DNA of 64,000 nucleotides. Origin: Candidatus Gastranaerophilales bacterium. GTDB lineage: Bacteria > Cyanobacteriota > Vampirovibrionia > Gastranaerophilales > Gastranaerophilaceae. This document shows, piece by piece, positions 48,659 to 57,551 of the stretch (its first letter is position 1; every line of letters starts with the position of its first letter). The translations under genes were made by a program, and so were the position numbers. The stretch is from the NCBI GenBank assembly GCA_900769645.1, contig CAAGHI010000017.1:1-64000 (forward strand). Reading direction: 5' to 3'. The notes beneath the pieces are model-generated. The model ran no database searches and was not told the origin of the DNA. It was given only the letters and a program-made list of their open reading frames with translations.

Positions 48659-49459
48659 ATGATAGATAAAACCGCAATTATTCACCCAACAGCAAAAATC
48701 GCTGATGATGCAATCATCGGACCTTACGTTGTTATCGGTGAAAACGTTACAATCGGACACAGAACAAGAGTAATTTCAAACGCACATATCGAGTTTGCAG
48801 AAATTGGTGATGACTGTACGATTTCTCCATTCGCAACAATCGGTTCTGAACCACAGGATTTGGGTTACAAAGGCGAAGCAACAAAAGTTGTAATCGGTGA
48901 CGGCACAATTATTAAAGAAAACGTAACAGTTCACAGAGGGGCTGCTTGCGGTGATTTTACTACAAGAATTGGTAAAAAATGCTTGCTAATGGTAGGTTCT
49001 CACGTAGCTCACAACTGTGTTTTGGCTGACGAAGTTATTTTGGCTAACCTTGTAACTCTTGGCGGTCACGTTCACGTTGGCTTTGGCGCATTTGTTGGCG
49101 GAATGAGCGTATTCCACCAAAACATCAGAATTGGTGATATGGCAATTATTAGCGGTTTTTCTGCTTCTCGTCAAGACATTTTGCCATACTCAAAAGGCGA
49201 AGGTCGTCCTCCTGTTCCACGTGGATTAAACGTTATTGCAATGAAACGTCGTGGAGTTTCACAAGAAGTTAGAACTGCGACAAACGAAGCATTCAAATTG
49301 TTGATTTCAGAAGAGTATAACACAACTCAAGCTATTGAAAAAATTAAGGCTGAAATTCCGATGAATGAATATATTGAAAAAATGATTGAGTTTATTCAAA
49401 CATCAAAACGTGGCGTGCTTTTGAAATCACACAAAAGTGGTCATGAGTCATTGGAATAA
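48659..49459 (+). CDS. lpxA: acyl-ACP-UDP-N-acetylglucosamine O-acyltransferase LpxA
   Basis: First enzyme of lipid A synthesis, a left-handed beta-helix trimer that acylates UDP-GlcNAc at O3. The 266-residue chain is made of hexapeptide repeats (IIHPTAKIADDAIIGPYVVI) and has MVGSHVAHNC with His118 at the position of the E. coli catalytic His125 and His115 before it. The C-terminal helical domain is present. It shows the organism makes lipid A and has an outer membrane. The ribosome site GAAAGGG precedes ATG. Other lpx genes are not adjacent. The last 20 residues (KRGVLLKSHKSGHESLE) are slightly longer than usual. Confidence 0.94.
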   Translation: MIDKTAIIHPTAKIADDAIIGPYVVIGENVTIGHRTRVISNAHIEFAEIGDDCTISPFATIGSEPQDLGYKGEATKVVIGDGTIIKENVTVHRGAACGDFTTRIGKKCLLMVGSHVAHNCVLADEVILANLVTLGGHVHVGFGAFVGGMSVFHQNIRIGDMAIISGFSASRQDILPYSKGEGRPPVPRGLNVIAMKRRGVSQEVRTATNEAFKLLISEEYNTTQAIEKIKAEIPMNEYIEKMIEFIQTSKRGVLLKSHKSGHESLE

Positions 49460-49466
49460 TTAGTAT

Positions 49467-49570
49467 GTGAAAAGTGAAACGTGAAAGGTGAAAAGACCAT
49501 TTAGTTCGCTTCGCTCATCAACAACTTTAATGTGTAGCACTGTAACGGACTTCTCACGTTCACTTTTCAC
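49467..49570. repeat. word-arm inverted repeat element
   Basis: Left GTGAAAAGTGAAACGTGAAA (from 49467), right CTTCTCACGTTCACTTTTCAC (49550-49570). The inner ACCATTTAGTTCGCTTCGCTC is shared with the rfbC end (16022-16045). Confidence 0.82.
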
Positions 49571-49608
49571 TAATAAGACAGGACCCGTCTAATTAATCGA
49601 GGTAATCT

Positions 49609-50733
49609 ATGCAAAAAACAATTTGGGATAAATATGCAGAAGTTTTGGTTGATTATTCAACTAATGTGCAAAAAGGTGATTTGGTTCAAATTAGAGCCAC
49701 AAGTATTTATGCAAAAGAATTGGTAAAAGCGGTTTACAAGCGTGTAATTCAAAAGGGTGCAAACCCGATTTTGCGTACGTCTTTTGAAGATTTTTCAGAT
49801 ATTTTTATTAAGTATGCATCAGATGAGCAACTTGATTACATCGATCCGATGATAAAATTGGAATACGAAACCGTAAACAAATTTATCTCAATCGGCGCTC
49901 CGATGAATACGAAAAATATGGCACGTGCGGATTTGGGCAAACTTGCAAGACGCTCAAAAGCTTCTCAAGGCTTGTCAAAAACTCTTATGGACAGAACCGC
50001 AAAAGGCGAGGCAAGTTGGGTTATTGCAGACGTTCCGACTCATGCTTTGGCGCAAGAGGCAAAAATGTCGTTTGATGAGTATTCAGAATTTTTGTTCAAA
50101 TCTTGTTACCTTGATTTAGATGATCCGGTTGCAAAATTAAGAGAGCTTGATGAAAAACAAACTAAGTGGGCAAATTATTTGAACGGTGTGAAAAAAGTTC
50201 GAATTGTCGGCGACAGAACAGATATTACATTTGGTGTTGAAGGCAGAAAATGGATTAGCTGTTCTGGGGTAAATAATTACCCTGACGGTGAAGTTTTCAC
50301 ATCTCCTGTGGAAGATGATATAAATGGCGAAATTTATTTTGATTTTCCGCAAAATTACCGTGGAAACAGTGCAACAGGAGTTCACTTGTGGATTGAAAAC
50401 GGCAAAATTGTGAAATTTGAGGCTGAAACAGGACGTGACTACTTGGAAGCAATGTTTAATATGGACGATGGTTCCAAGGGTATTGGCGAAATTGCTATCG
50501 GCACGAACGATGAAATCCAAGAAGTTACAGGAAATATTCTTTTTGATGAAAAAATTGGCGGATCTATTCACATGGCTGTCGGTGCGTCTTATCCGGAAAC
50601 CGGTGGAAAGAATGTGTCAGGACTTCATTGGGATATGATTAAGAATATGAAACCTAAATCTGACGGCACTTGTGGCGGAAAAATTTATGCCGATGACAAA
50701 CTTATTTATGAAAACGGTAAATTTATAATCTAA
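49609..50733 (+). CDS. M29-family aminopeptidase
   Basis: A 374-residue metalloaminopeptidase of the thermophilic M29 type (AmpS/AmpT), which removes N-terminal residues from peptides in the cytosol with two metal ions. NYPDGEVFTSPVEDDINGEI contains the first ligand Glu, GIGEIAIGTN the second, GSIHMAVGASYPETGG and SGLHWDMI the two His, with a final Asp expected in the same region. Length is slightly below the usual about 410. GAGGTAATCT lies before ATG. A repeat element precedes it. Confidence 0.9.
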   Translation: MQKTIWDKYAEVLVDYSTNVQKGDLVQIRATSIYAKELVKAVYKRVIQKGANPILRTSFEDFSDIFIKYASDEQLDYIDPMIKLEYETVNKFISIGAPMNTKNMARADLGKLARRSKASQGLSKTLMDRTAKGEASWVIADVPTHALAQEAKMSFDEYSEFLFKSCYLDLDDPVAKLRELDEKQTKWANYLNGVKKVRIVGDRTDITFGVEGRKWISCSGVNNYPDGEVFTSPVEDDINGEIYFDFPQNYRGNSATGVHLWIENGKIVKFEAETGRDYLEAMFNMDDGSKGIGEIAIGTNDEIQEVTGNILFDEKIGGSIHMAVGASYPETGGKNVSGLHWDMIKNMKPKSDGTCGGKIYADDKLIYENGKFII

Positions 50734-50748
50734 AATTTTTATGTTATA

Positions 50749-50779
50749 CTCCTATGGTATTTAAACGATACCATAGGAG
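50749..50779 (+). promoter_or_regulatory. perfect 11-bp inverted repeat over promoter and ribosome site of the HxlR gene
   Basis: CTCCTATGGTA (50749-50759) and TACCATAGGAG (50769-50779), 9-nt centre. TATACT (50745-50750) overlaps the left arm, and the right arm includes AGGAG, 5 nt before ATG 50785. Most likely the autoregulatory operator of the HxlR-type protein. Confidence 0.75.
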
Positions 50780-50784
50780 ATTTT

Positions 50785-51126
50785 ATGGATTTAAAAGAAC
50801 TTCCAAAATGTCCGGTCGAGACGACTTTGAGATTAATTGGTGAAAAATGGCGAATTCTTATAATTCGTGATTTGCTCAGTGGTACCAAACGTTTTGGGGA
50901 ACTAAAAAGGGCTTGTAGTGGAATTACTCAAAAAGTTTTGACCCATAATTTGAGAAAAATGGAGGACGACGGGCTTGTGAAAAGGGAAGTTTTTGCGGAA
51001 GTTCCTCCACGTGTTGAATACACATTAACCGATGTGGGATATAGCCTTGCGCCTGTTTTGGATTCAATGGCGAGTTGGGGAACAGATTACAAAACATTTT
51101 TAAAACTTTTACAAAAACGTGGGTAA
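50785..51126 (+). CDS. HxlR-family winged-helix transcription regulator
   Basis: The 113-residue protein KCPVETTLRLIGEKWRILII, then RFGELKRACSGITQKVLTHN and LVKREVFAEVPPRVEYTLTD is a clear HxlR/MarR-like winged helix, including the conserved Cys near the N-terminus (Cys9), the redox or electrophile sensor in several members. Target genes are unknown; the perfect inverted repeat just upstream suggests self-repression. AGGAG is inside that repeat. The 480-bp region after it contains only repeats. Confidence 0.92.
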   Translation: MDLKELPKCPVETTLRLIGEKWRILIIRDLLSGTKRFGELKRACSGITQKVLTHNLRKMEDDGLVKREVFAEVPPRVEYTLTDVGYSLAPVLDSMASWGTDYKTFLKLLQKRG

Positions 51127-51520
51127 AGCTAAGCAGCTAGGAAGTGATGCTGCTAAGCTTTTAGAATGACATGAATTATGGTTATTCACGCAAAACAACT
51201 AAATCGTAACTGTCACTCCGGACTTCGATCCGGAGTCTATTCTAAATTTATAATAGAAGGTAGAAGTTATGTTGGGCATACTTGCCCAACATAACAATAT
51301 TTAGTGGTATGCACCGCAGCTGTTTCGGCAGGTCGGGGGTTCGATGTCATTGATATATAAAAACTAGATTCTGAATAAGGCGAAAATCTACGCCAGAGCT
51401 TGATTTTCTGCCTTTTCAGAATGCCGACTTTGTAATTATTTTGTATGACCTTAGTGCCCTGGAGCCTTAGTAACCTAGTAATTTAAATTTTGCCTAGCAG
51501 TTTAGCCATGCTAGGTAATA
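51127..51520. repeat. repeat-filled gap with an extended REP hairpin
   Basis: AGCTAAGCAGCTAGG array (51127-51165), CTCCGGA/TCCGGAG hairpin (about 51217-51235), a 13-bp stem hairpin at 51266-51295 (GTTAT added outside GTTGGGCA/TGCCCAAC), a degraded GTCGGGGG piece, CTGAATAAGGCGAAAATC against GATTTTCTGCCTTTTCAG, and the right-hand word array CCTTAGTGCCCTGG then GCCTTAGTAACC (51449-51476). No gene. Confidence 0.75.
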
Positions 51521-51604
51521 TTTTGACATGCTTAATTATGTATAATACTTTACAGAAAATGGAAAAATTTATTTTATCATGTATTATATAAGTAGGAGCA
51601 TTAA

Positions 51605-52252
51605 ATGAAATTTATAAATGCATTTAACGAAATATTTCCAACCGATACGCCCAATCCATCTCATCTCAAACTTTTAAGCCCTACGCATACGAGAGAAGAA
51701 GTCGTTTATCGTCGAAATGGCATCTCTATTGATAAAATTATTGAAGTTGATGTCGTGACCGGCATGCGTGTAAAAACTACTCATTATGATTATTTTGATG
51801 ACAAAAAAGTGCGCTCTATTGATGAGTACGATAGAGAAACGGGCGCAAAACTTCAAACAATTAACTATGTATTGTACAAATCAATTGATGAGTATGACGT
51901 TATTTCGGGCAAAAAACTTCGTACAATTAATTTTAGTGTTAAAGATGAAAATAAAATTTCATCAGTTCAGGAATATGATATTACGACCGGCAAGATTATA
52001 AAGATTTTTATCTACAAGCGAGATGGCAAGACTGTTAGCGTTATTAAAGAAATCGATCCTGAAACCGGTAAAATTACAAGTACAGTAAATAAAACTCAAC
52101 CTGAAATGTCCGCAAATGTTGCGCCTATTAGGGTTATCGAAAAAATTGACAATAAAATTGAAAAAATGCACAACAAAAAAGAAGATATCTCAACACTTCT
52201 CGATAATTTGTATCGTAAAAAAATGAGATTTGACAGCATTATTAAGGATTAA
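51605..52252 (+). CDS. protein with tandem E-Y-D-x-x-T-G-K repeats
   Basis: A 215-residue cytosolic protein with five repeats of a beta-hairpin unit: KIIEVDVVTGMRVKTT, SIDEYDRETGAKLQTI, SIDEYDVISGKKLRTI, SVQEYDITTGKIIKIF and VIKEIDPETGKITSTV. The pattern resembles the DUF2963/MORN-like repeats reported in mollicutes and phytoplasmas; that assignment is tentative. A helical C-terminus (RVIEKIDNKIEKMHNKKEDI) follows. AGTAGGAG precedes ATG. Possible target-binding scaffold; function unknown. Confidence 0.75.
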   Translation: MKFINAFNEIFPTDTPNPSHLKLLSPTHTREEVVYRRNGISIDKIIEVDVVTGMRVKTTHYDYFDDKKVRSIDEYDRETGAKLQTINYVLYKSIDEYDVISGKKLRTINFSVKDENKISSVQEYDITTGKIIKIFIYKRDGKTVSVIKEIDPETGKITSTVNKTQPEMSANVAPIRVIEKIDNKIEKMHNKKEDISTLLDNLYRKKMRFDSIIKD

Positions 52253-52286
52253 AATCTGACTTAACACTTCTGCAAAGCTTGGATAT

Positions 52287-53000
52287 CTATGCTTCTTCGT
52301 CCTCTAAAACTTCTCTAATATATCTTGCAGGGTTGTCAATTAAGTATTGAAGTTCTCCAGGGTCTTTGATATAGCCGTATTCGTAGTTTTCGCCTTCATA
52401 GATAAACGAAACTGTTCCGTAGTCCAAAATTCTTCCCATTGTAGTTTGTGACAAGTCCAACATATCGATTTTTTTCAACGGAATATCGATTTCTACAGGG
52501 TTTAGAACCCCCATTTTTATGTGCGCAAATTTTGTTGTGACAACAATTTTGTCAGAATTAAATCTTAAAATCGGGTAAATAATTGGTGCAAGTAACAAGA
52601 ATACAACAACCCAGCTTAACGGGCTATGAGTATTTAGGAAAATGAACCAAAAATAAATAAAAAATACAGGAGTCAAGCAAATTGGCCAGAACAGTGCCAT
52701 AACGTGCTTTTTGATATCATAAAGCACGAGTTCTTCCCCATCTGCATAAGGAAGTTTTTCTTCTTCTTTTTTCTCTGCCAAATTTGTTTGTGGTTGATCG
52801 TAGTGATGAACCACAAATTCATCTTGGTTGTGTTGTAGAGGTTGGTAAGGTTGTCTGTAATCCTCAATATAACTTGCAGTGTTTTCAGTTGTTTGCGGAA
52901 CTTCGTTTTCTTGTTTTTGCTCAAAATTTAAGCCTGAACCGCAATATCTGCAAAAATTATCGTTATCTTTTACCGGTTTTCCACAATTTGGACAGAACAT
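52287..53000 (-). CDS. zinc-ribbon membrane protein with bacterial PH domain
   Basis: The 237-residue protein starts with a zinc ribbon (FCPNCGKPVKDNDNFCRYCG), followed by a Gln-rich linker, two membrane helices (about 108-150) and a C-terminal bacterial PH (bPH2, YdbS-like) domain: ITTKFAHIKMGVLNPVEIDI-like strand order, here VVTTKFAHIKMGVLNPVEID and LSQTTMGRILDYGTV. Function unknown; such proteins sit in the inner membrane. AAAGGAG precedes ATG. Divergent from bioB. Confidence 0.88.
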   Translation of the reverse strand: MFCPNCGKPVKDNDNFCRYCGSGLNFEQKQENEVPQTTENTASYIEDYRQPYQPLQHNQDEFVVHHYDQPQTNLAEKKEEEKLPYADGEELVLYDIKKHVMALFWPICLTPVFFIYFWFIFLNTHSPLSWVVVFLLLAPIIYPILRFNSDKIVVTTKFAHIKMGVLNPVEIDIPLKKIDMLDLSQTTMGRILDYGTVSFIYEGENYEYGYIKDPGELQYLIDNPARYIREVLEDEEA

Positions 53001-53095
53001 GTTTTACTCCTTTGTGACCCGATTTTAGCATAGGATTTGACATTAGTCAATTACAGGTTTATAATTGAGCGCTAAATATTTTCAGAGGAATTAAG

Positions 53096-54007
53096 ATGAT
53101 TGATAAGCAAGAACTTTTAAGATTATATAATTTGGATTTGGAAGAACTTTTGAAGATTTCTTCACAATATATAAAAAATGAAGTGGAATTTTGTTCCCTA
53201 ATTAATGCAAGAAATGGTAAGTGTTCACAGGATTGCAAATATTGTGCTCAAAGTGCGCATTATTGCACACACATTGAGTCTTATCCGCTTGTTGAAATAG
53301 AAAAAGTTCGCAAAGCTGCGTTGGAATCAAAGTCAAATCATGTTTCAAGATTTGCAATTGTAACTTCGGGCAAAACTCCTGATGAGAGTGACTTTGACAA
53401 GATGTTAGAAATGATTGGTGAAATTAACAAAATTGATGGACTTAGAAGTTGTGCATCAATCGGAATTTTGACAGATGAGCAGGCAAAAAGACTTGCAGAA
53501 GCCGGATTAAAGAGATTTCACCATAACATTAATACGTCAGAATCATATTATCCGGAAATTTGTACAACTCACACTTGGCGTGACAGATACAACACTTGCA
53601 AACTTATTAAAAAATATGGCATGGAACTTTGCTGTGGTGTAATTTTGGGAATGGGTGAAAGTGTTGAACAGAGAATTGAAATGGCGCTTGAACTTGCAGA
53701 TATTCAACCGGATTCAATTCCTATCAATATTTTAATGCCAATTCCGGAAACTCCGTTTGAAAATTACGGTGACAAAATCGATGAGGAAAACGTTTTGAGA
53801 ACTTTGGCTGTGTTCAAAATTGCAAATCCAAATTCTGTATTGCGTTTTTGCGGTGGTAGAATGCGTTTGTCAGAAGAAAATCAAAGAAAAGCCCTTAATA
53901 CTTGTGTAGAAGGGATTATGGTCGGAAACTATCTTACAACAATTGGTAAAGCGCCGGAAGAAGATATTAAAACAATGCATGAACTCGGCAAAACTATAAA
54001 AAAATAA
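53096..54007 (+). CDS. bioB: biotin synthase
   Basis: A radical-SAM enzyme of 303 residues that inserts sulfur into dethiobiotin. The [4Fe-4S] motif is GKCSQDCKYCAQS (Cys43, Cys47, Cys50); further conserved stretches are LKRFHHNINTSESYY, MELCCGVILGMGES (Cys for the second cluster), PINILMPIPETPFE and FCGGRMR. GAGGA precedes ATG. No other biotin gene is adjacent. Confidence 0.95.
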   Translation: MIDKQELLRLYNLDLEELLKISSQYIKNEVEFCSLINARNGKCSQDCKYCAQSAHYCTHIESYPLVEIEKVRKAALESKSNHVSRFAIVTSGKTPDESDFDKMLEMIGEINKIDGLRSCASIGILTDEQAKRLAEAGLKRFHHNINTSESYYPEICTTHTWRDRYNTCKLIKKYGMELCCGVILGMGESVEQRIEMALELADIQPDSIPINILMPIPETPFENYGDKIDEENVLRTLAVFKIANPNSVLRFCGGRMRLSEENQRKALNTCVEGIMVGNYLTTIGKAPEEDIKTMHELGKTIKK

Positions 54008-54143
54008 ATTTTGTAATCAAAACATGTACAAATAACAAAAAAATTTTTGTGCGTGTTTTGGTAATATTACTTAAAATATTATTGAGGTTAAAACCTAAAA
54101 ATAATATAATATTCATGCGTTAAAAAATCGAAAGGAATACATA

Positions 54144-55157
54144 ATGGTTGCAGAAATGACTTTCCAGCAGTTAGAACGTACAATTAACCCGACTCACGAT
54201 ATTAAACTTTTTGCGGGACGTTCAAATACAAAACTTGCTCAGGAAATTGCAGACTACCTTGGAACATCAATTGGACCAATGGTCGTTAAGAATTTTGCCG
54301 ATGGTGAAATTTATGTTCAAGTTAAGGAAAGTGTTAGAGGAGACGACGTTTTCATTATTCAACCGTTGTGCAATCCTGTAAACGAAAATTTGATGGAATT
54401 GTTGATTATTATTGATGCATTTAAACGTGCAAGTGCAAAAACAATCACTGCCGTAATTCCATACTACGGCTATGCAAGACAAGACAGAAAAACATCTGGT
54501 AGAGAAGCTATCACAGCTAAACTTGTTGCAGACTTGTTGACAACTGCCGGCGCTGACAGAATTCTTGCAATGGATTTGCACACAGGTCAAATTCAAGGAT
54601 TTTTCAATATCTTGGTTGATCACGTTTTTGCAACTTCAATTTTGACAAATTATATTAAAAGTTTGAATATGAATCCTGATGATATGGTTGCAGTTAGCCC
54701 TGATACAGGCGGAGTTCAAAGAACAAGACATTTTGCAAAATCAATCGGTTGTCCGCTTGCAATCATCGACAAACGTCGTGACAAACACAATGAAGCTATT
54801 GCATCTCACGTAATCGGTGATGTTAAAGACAAGATTTGTGTAATGTTTGACGATATTATTGACACTGCAGGAACAATTTGTGAGGCAGCGAAACTTTTGA
54901 AACGTGAAGGTGCAAAAGATGTTTATGTTTGCGCAGTTCACCCTGTTTTCTCAGGTCCGGCAATTGAAAGATTGACAAATGCTCCTATCAAGGAATGTAT
55001 CGTAACAAATACAATTCCTTTGGATATGGACAAAATGCCTGAAAAAATTAAACAACTTTCTGTTGCTCCACTTTTGGGAACAGCAATTGCAAGAATTCAT
55101 GATGATGAATCCGTAAGTTCGTTGTTTGGGTTTGAAAAAGAAATGCAAGTGCAGTAG
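54144..55157 (+). CDS. prs: ribose-phosphate pyrophosphokinase
   Basis: The 337-residue PRPP synthase makes phosphoribosyl pyrophosphate from ribose 5-phosphate and ATP. Motifs: GEIYVQVKESVRG, IPYYGYARQDRKTSGREAI (ATP flexible loop), MDLHTGQIQGFF, RRDKHNEA and the PRPP loop MFDDIIDTAGT. About 12 extra residues precede the usual start (MVAEMTFQQLERTINPTHD). GAAAGGA lies 7 nt before ATG. Confidence 0.96.
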   Translation: MVAEMTFQQLERTINPTHDIKLFAGRSNTKLAQEIADYLGTSIGPMVVKNFADGEIYVQVKESVRGDDVFIIQPLCNPVNENLMELLIIIDAFKRASAKTITAVIPYYGYARQDRKTSGREAITAKLVADLLTTAGADRILAMDLHTGQIQGFFNILVDHVFATSILTNYIKSLNMNPDDMVAVSPDTGGVQRTRHFAKSIGCPLAIIDKRRDKHNEAIASHVIGDVKDKICVMFDDIIDTAGTICEAAKLLKREGAKDVYVCAVHPVFSGPAIERLTNAPIKECIVTNTIPLDMDKMPEKIKQLSVAPLLGTAIARIHDDESVSSLFGFEKEMQVQ

Positions 55158-55160
55158 CAA

Positions 55161-55320
55161 TTTGCAGCTAAACAGCTAGAGTTTTAGATGCCAAGAGGAA
55201 AGATGCATAGTCGGTTACGGAAGCATATGCTATTAGTCGTCATTGCGAGACGGAACGATTAGTGTAGTCGTGGCAATCCAGCAAAGTAGGTTGGGGTTTC
55301 TACCCCAACATCATGAGTTA
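55161..55320. repeat. word array, GTCATTGCGAG module and REP
   Basis: GCAGCTAAACAGCTAG, then TTAGATGCCAAGAGGAAAG and GTCGGTTACGGAAGCATATG (matching, inverted, 9470-9531), GTCATTGCGAGACGG to GTGGCAATCCAG (55238-55280), and REP 55286-55309 (GTAG, GTTGGGGT/ACCCCAAC). Confidence 0.8.
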
Positions 55321-55333
55321 TGCAAGATGACAA

Positions 55334-56173
55334 TTACTTGTTGTAGCGACCATAGCAGACTCTGTCAATTCCTGCTAAATCTTTTATTATCTTAATTTCC
55401 GCAAATCCATATTTTTCCATAATATTTTTTACATCGGCAGACTGTCCAATTCCGAGTTCAAATAGTAAATATCCGCCTTTGTTCAAGATTTTTGGTGCGC
55501 CTTGTGAAATTTTTTCGTAAAACTCTAAGCCTTTTTCATCTTTTGTGAAAAGTGCCAATTCAGGGTCAAATTTGACTTCTGTTTGAATTCCTTCTTTTTC
55601 ATTTGGTGGAATATAAGGTGGGTTTGAGATAATTATATCAAAACTTTCGCCATCTTTGACGTTAGAAAAAATATCTGATTTTCTAAAAATCGCTTTGTTG
55701 AACAGATTTAATCTTGAAGCGTTGTCGAGAGCTGTATTCAAGGCACCTGATGAGATATCAAGCCCGATAATCTGACAATCCGTGTGTTTTGCGACCATGC
55801 AAGCGATACAGCCGGAGCCTGTTCCGACATCAAGTGCCATTTTGAAACTATTCGTATTGATTAAGTCAATTGCCTTTCTGACAAGGATTTCAGTCTCATC
55901 ACGAGGAATTAAAACAGAAGGGTTTACGATGAATTTTTCACCCATAAAATCGGCAAATCCGATTATGTGCTGGATAGGTTGGTGAGTTTTTGCTCGAAGT
56001 TCTGCTTTTTCTTTGACTAATTCAACCTTTTCGGCAGTTAATTTGTTGCCCATTATGATGTCTTTTGCGCCATAATTTGCGAAGTGTTCCAAAAGCATTT
56101 TTACTTCTACATTTGCTTCATTCGGTTCAATTCCGCTGTCTGTCAATATTTTTACAATTTCTTGAATGCTCAT
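55334..56173 (-). CDS. prmC: peptide chain release factor N5-glutamine methyltransferase
   Basis: PrmC/HemK methylates the GGQ glutamine of RF1 and RF2. From ATG 56173 the product has 279 residues. It has LIPRDETEILV (89-99), the SAM site LDVGTGSGCIA and the catalytic NPPY (184-187). GAGGA lies before ATG 56173, and the upstream gene's stop is one base away, so the two are coupled. The longer in-frame extension lies within that upstream gene. Confidence 0.94.
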   Translation of the reverse strand: MSIQEIVKILTDSGIEPNEANVEVKMLLEHFANYGAKDIIMGNKLTAEKVELVKEKAELRAKTHQPIQHIIGFADFMGEKFIVNPSVLIPRDETEILVRKAIDLINTNSFKMALDVGTGSGCIACMVAKHTDCQIIGLDISSGALNTALDNASRLNLFNKAIFRKSDIFSNVKDGESFDIIISNPPYIPPNEKEGIQTEVKFDPELALFTKDEKGLEFYEKISQGAPKILNKGGYLLFELGIGQSADVKNIMEKYGFAEIKIIKDLAGIDRVCYGRYNK

Positions 56174-56174
56174 T

Positions 56175-56690
56175 TTATTCTTCCTCAAAATCCTCATCAA
56201 AGGCTGATTTTGGCGAATGCTCTTTAATAATTTTGTCAATTTCGTCACGTGCCTGCAATTTTGATGTAAGTTCTTGTTTGTCCAAATTGTAGGTTTTGCA
56301 AAGTTTTTCGTAATAATAAACTTGTTTTTTAGTTGGTGGTTCTTTGGACATTTTTACTTCACGCAAAAAAGCTCGTTTGCGTTTTTCATACTCTTTTTGC
56401 GCCTGAATAATAGGTTCTTGTTTTTTCTTGTAATCGTAGTATTTTCGGCACTCTTTGAGATATAGGGTCGTTTCTTTTAGAAAATTATCGTTGTCGAGAT
56501 AATCTTCTAAAAACTCAAAATGTGGATTGCCGATTTCGAGGTAATACCTTTCATCTTCCAAAAATTTATCCAAAATATCATCAACCGAAAGCTCAGACGA
56601 CTTTTTCACCAACGCACGAAGAAAGTTGCATAGTGCCGACTTCTGGTTCTTAGTCATGTCGAGATAAATCTGGTTTTTAATCTGATACAT
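56175..56690 (-). CDS. hypothetical charged helical protein coupled to prmC
   Basis: From ATG 56690 the product has 171 residues. It is strongly helical and charged (KKKQEPIIQAQKEYEKRKRA), with a conserved-looking PTKKQVYYYEKLCKTYNLDK segment near residue 125 and an acidic end (KSAFDEDFEEE). No family is recognised. TTGATT and TACGAT, 17 bp apart, end 7 nt before ATG 56690, so the message may be leaderless; another ATG lies 11 codons later. Its stop is one base from the prmC start. Confidence 0.68.
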   Translation of the reverse strand: MYQIKNQIYLDMTKNQKSALCNFLRALVKKSSELSVDDILDKFLEDERYYLEIGNPHFEFLEDYLDNDNFLKETTLYLKECRKYYDYKKKQEPIIQAQKEYEKRKRAFLREVKMSKEPPTKKQVYYYEKLCKTYNLDKQELTSKLQARDEIDKIIKEHSPKSAFDEDFEEE

Positions 56691-56774
56691 GCCAATTATC
56701 GTAGTAAAAAAATAGCCATGAATCAAGATATTATGCAAAATAGATGTAAAATCTTAGCGGTTTCTGCAGGATTT

Positions 56775-57467
56775 TTACAAATCCTCAAACCCTGGGGAAG
56801 TTGATGGAAGGTTTTTGTAGCCGGCGTTAGACATTACGGTTTTCTTTATGTATTTGTTCGAATAACCGCCACGCTCAAACAGCTTTTTCAATTGATTTTC
56901 CCTTACAACAAGTGGGTGCAACTCATCGTTACTTTCAGGATAAAGTTTTACAATTTCGTACCAAACAGAGGCTTCCATCGTCCACGCATAAGTTTCTTCT
57001 GCAAGCGAATTGTACTCATCTTGGTGAAGTGCCTCGTGCGACAATAGTGCTGAAAGTGCCCCTGGAGGTGCGTCTTTGTGGCGTGGGTTTATGTAAATAT
57101 ACAATTGTTTATTCTTTTTCCAACCCAAAGCGTCAAAGTTTGCGTAATCAGGATTGATTGTTCCCAAGTCTTTAAACTCAATTTTTACGGGACGTCCGGA
57201 CAAATTATTCCCCAAAATTGCGTTACGAGAAAACTCTCCATTCGTTCCCTTCAACATATCTAACGCAACGTACAAAACTTCGTCCTTTCCGACATCTTTG
57301 TACATCGGTGTAATCTGTTTTACGTAGTTATACGTGTATTTTGCAGGATACGTTTTGGGCATTTCAATCAATTCTTGCGAATTCTTTTTTGCCGCAAATG
57401 ATGGCGCTTGCATAATTATTGCAAGTCCTGCAACTAATAAAATCTTTTTTATACTTTTACTATCCAC
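56775..57467 (-). CDS. secreted HExxH metallopeptidase-like protein
   Basis: A 230-residue protein with a signal peptide (KKILLVAGLAIIMQAPSFA, cleavage near residue 25-26). The zinc motif is LLSHEALHQDEYNS with His144, Glu145 and His148, and EETYAW (Glu157/158) could be the third ligand. The layout fits a gluzincin-like fold but I do not know the family. A GTG start at 57467 is supported by TAGGAGAG 9 nt upstream. It probably acts in the periplasm. Confidence 0.78.
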   Translation of the reverse strand: MDSKSIKKILLVAGLAIIMQAPSFAAKKNSQELIEMPKTYPAKYTYNYVKQITPMYKDVGKDEVLYVALDMLKGTNGEFSRNAILGNNLSGRPVKIEFKDLGTINPDYANFDALGWKKNKQLYIYINPRHKDAPPGALSALLSHEALHQDEYNSLAEETYAWTMEASVWYEIVKLYPESNDELHPLVVRENQLKKLFERGGYSNKYIKKTVMSNAGYKNLPSTSPGFEDL

Positions 57468-57551
57468 TAATCTCTCTCCTATAATATTTTAAAACTACTC
57501 TTGTAGTAGGTAATAATATTATAATTATCTTATTTTAGACGTCAAATTTTT

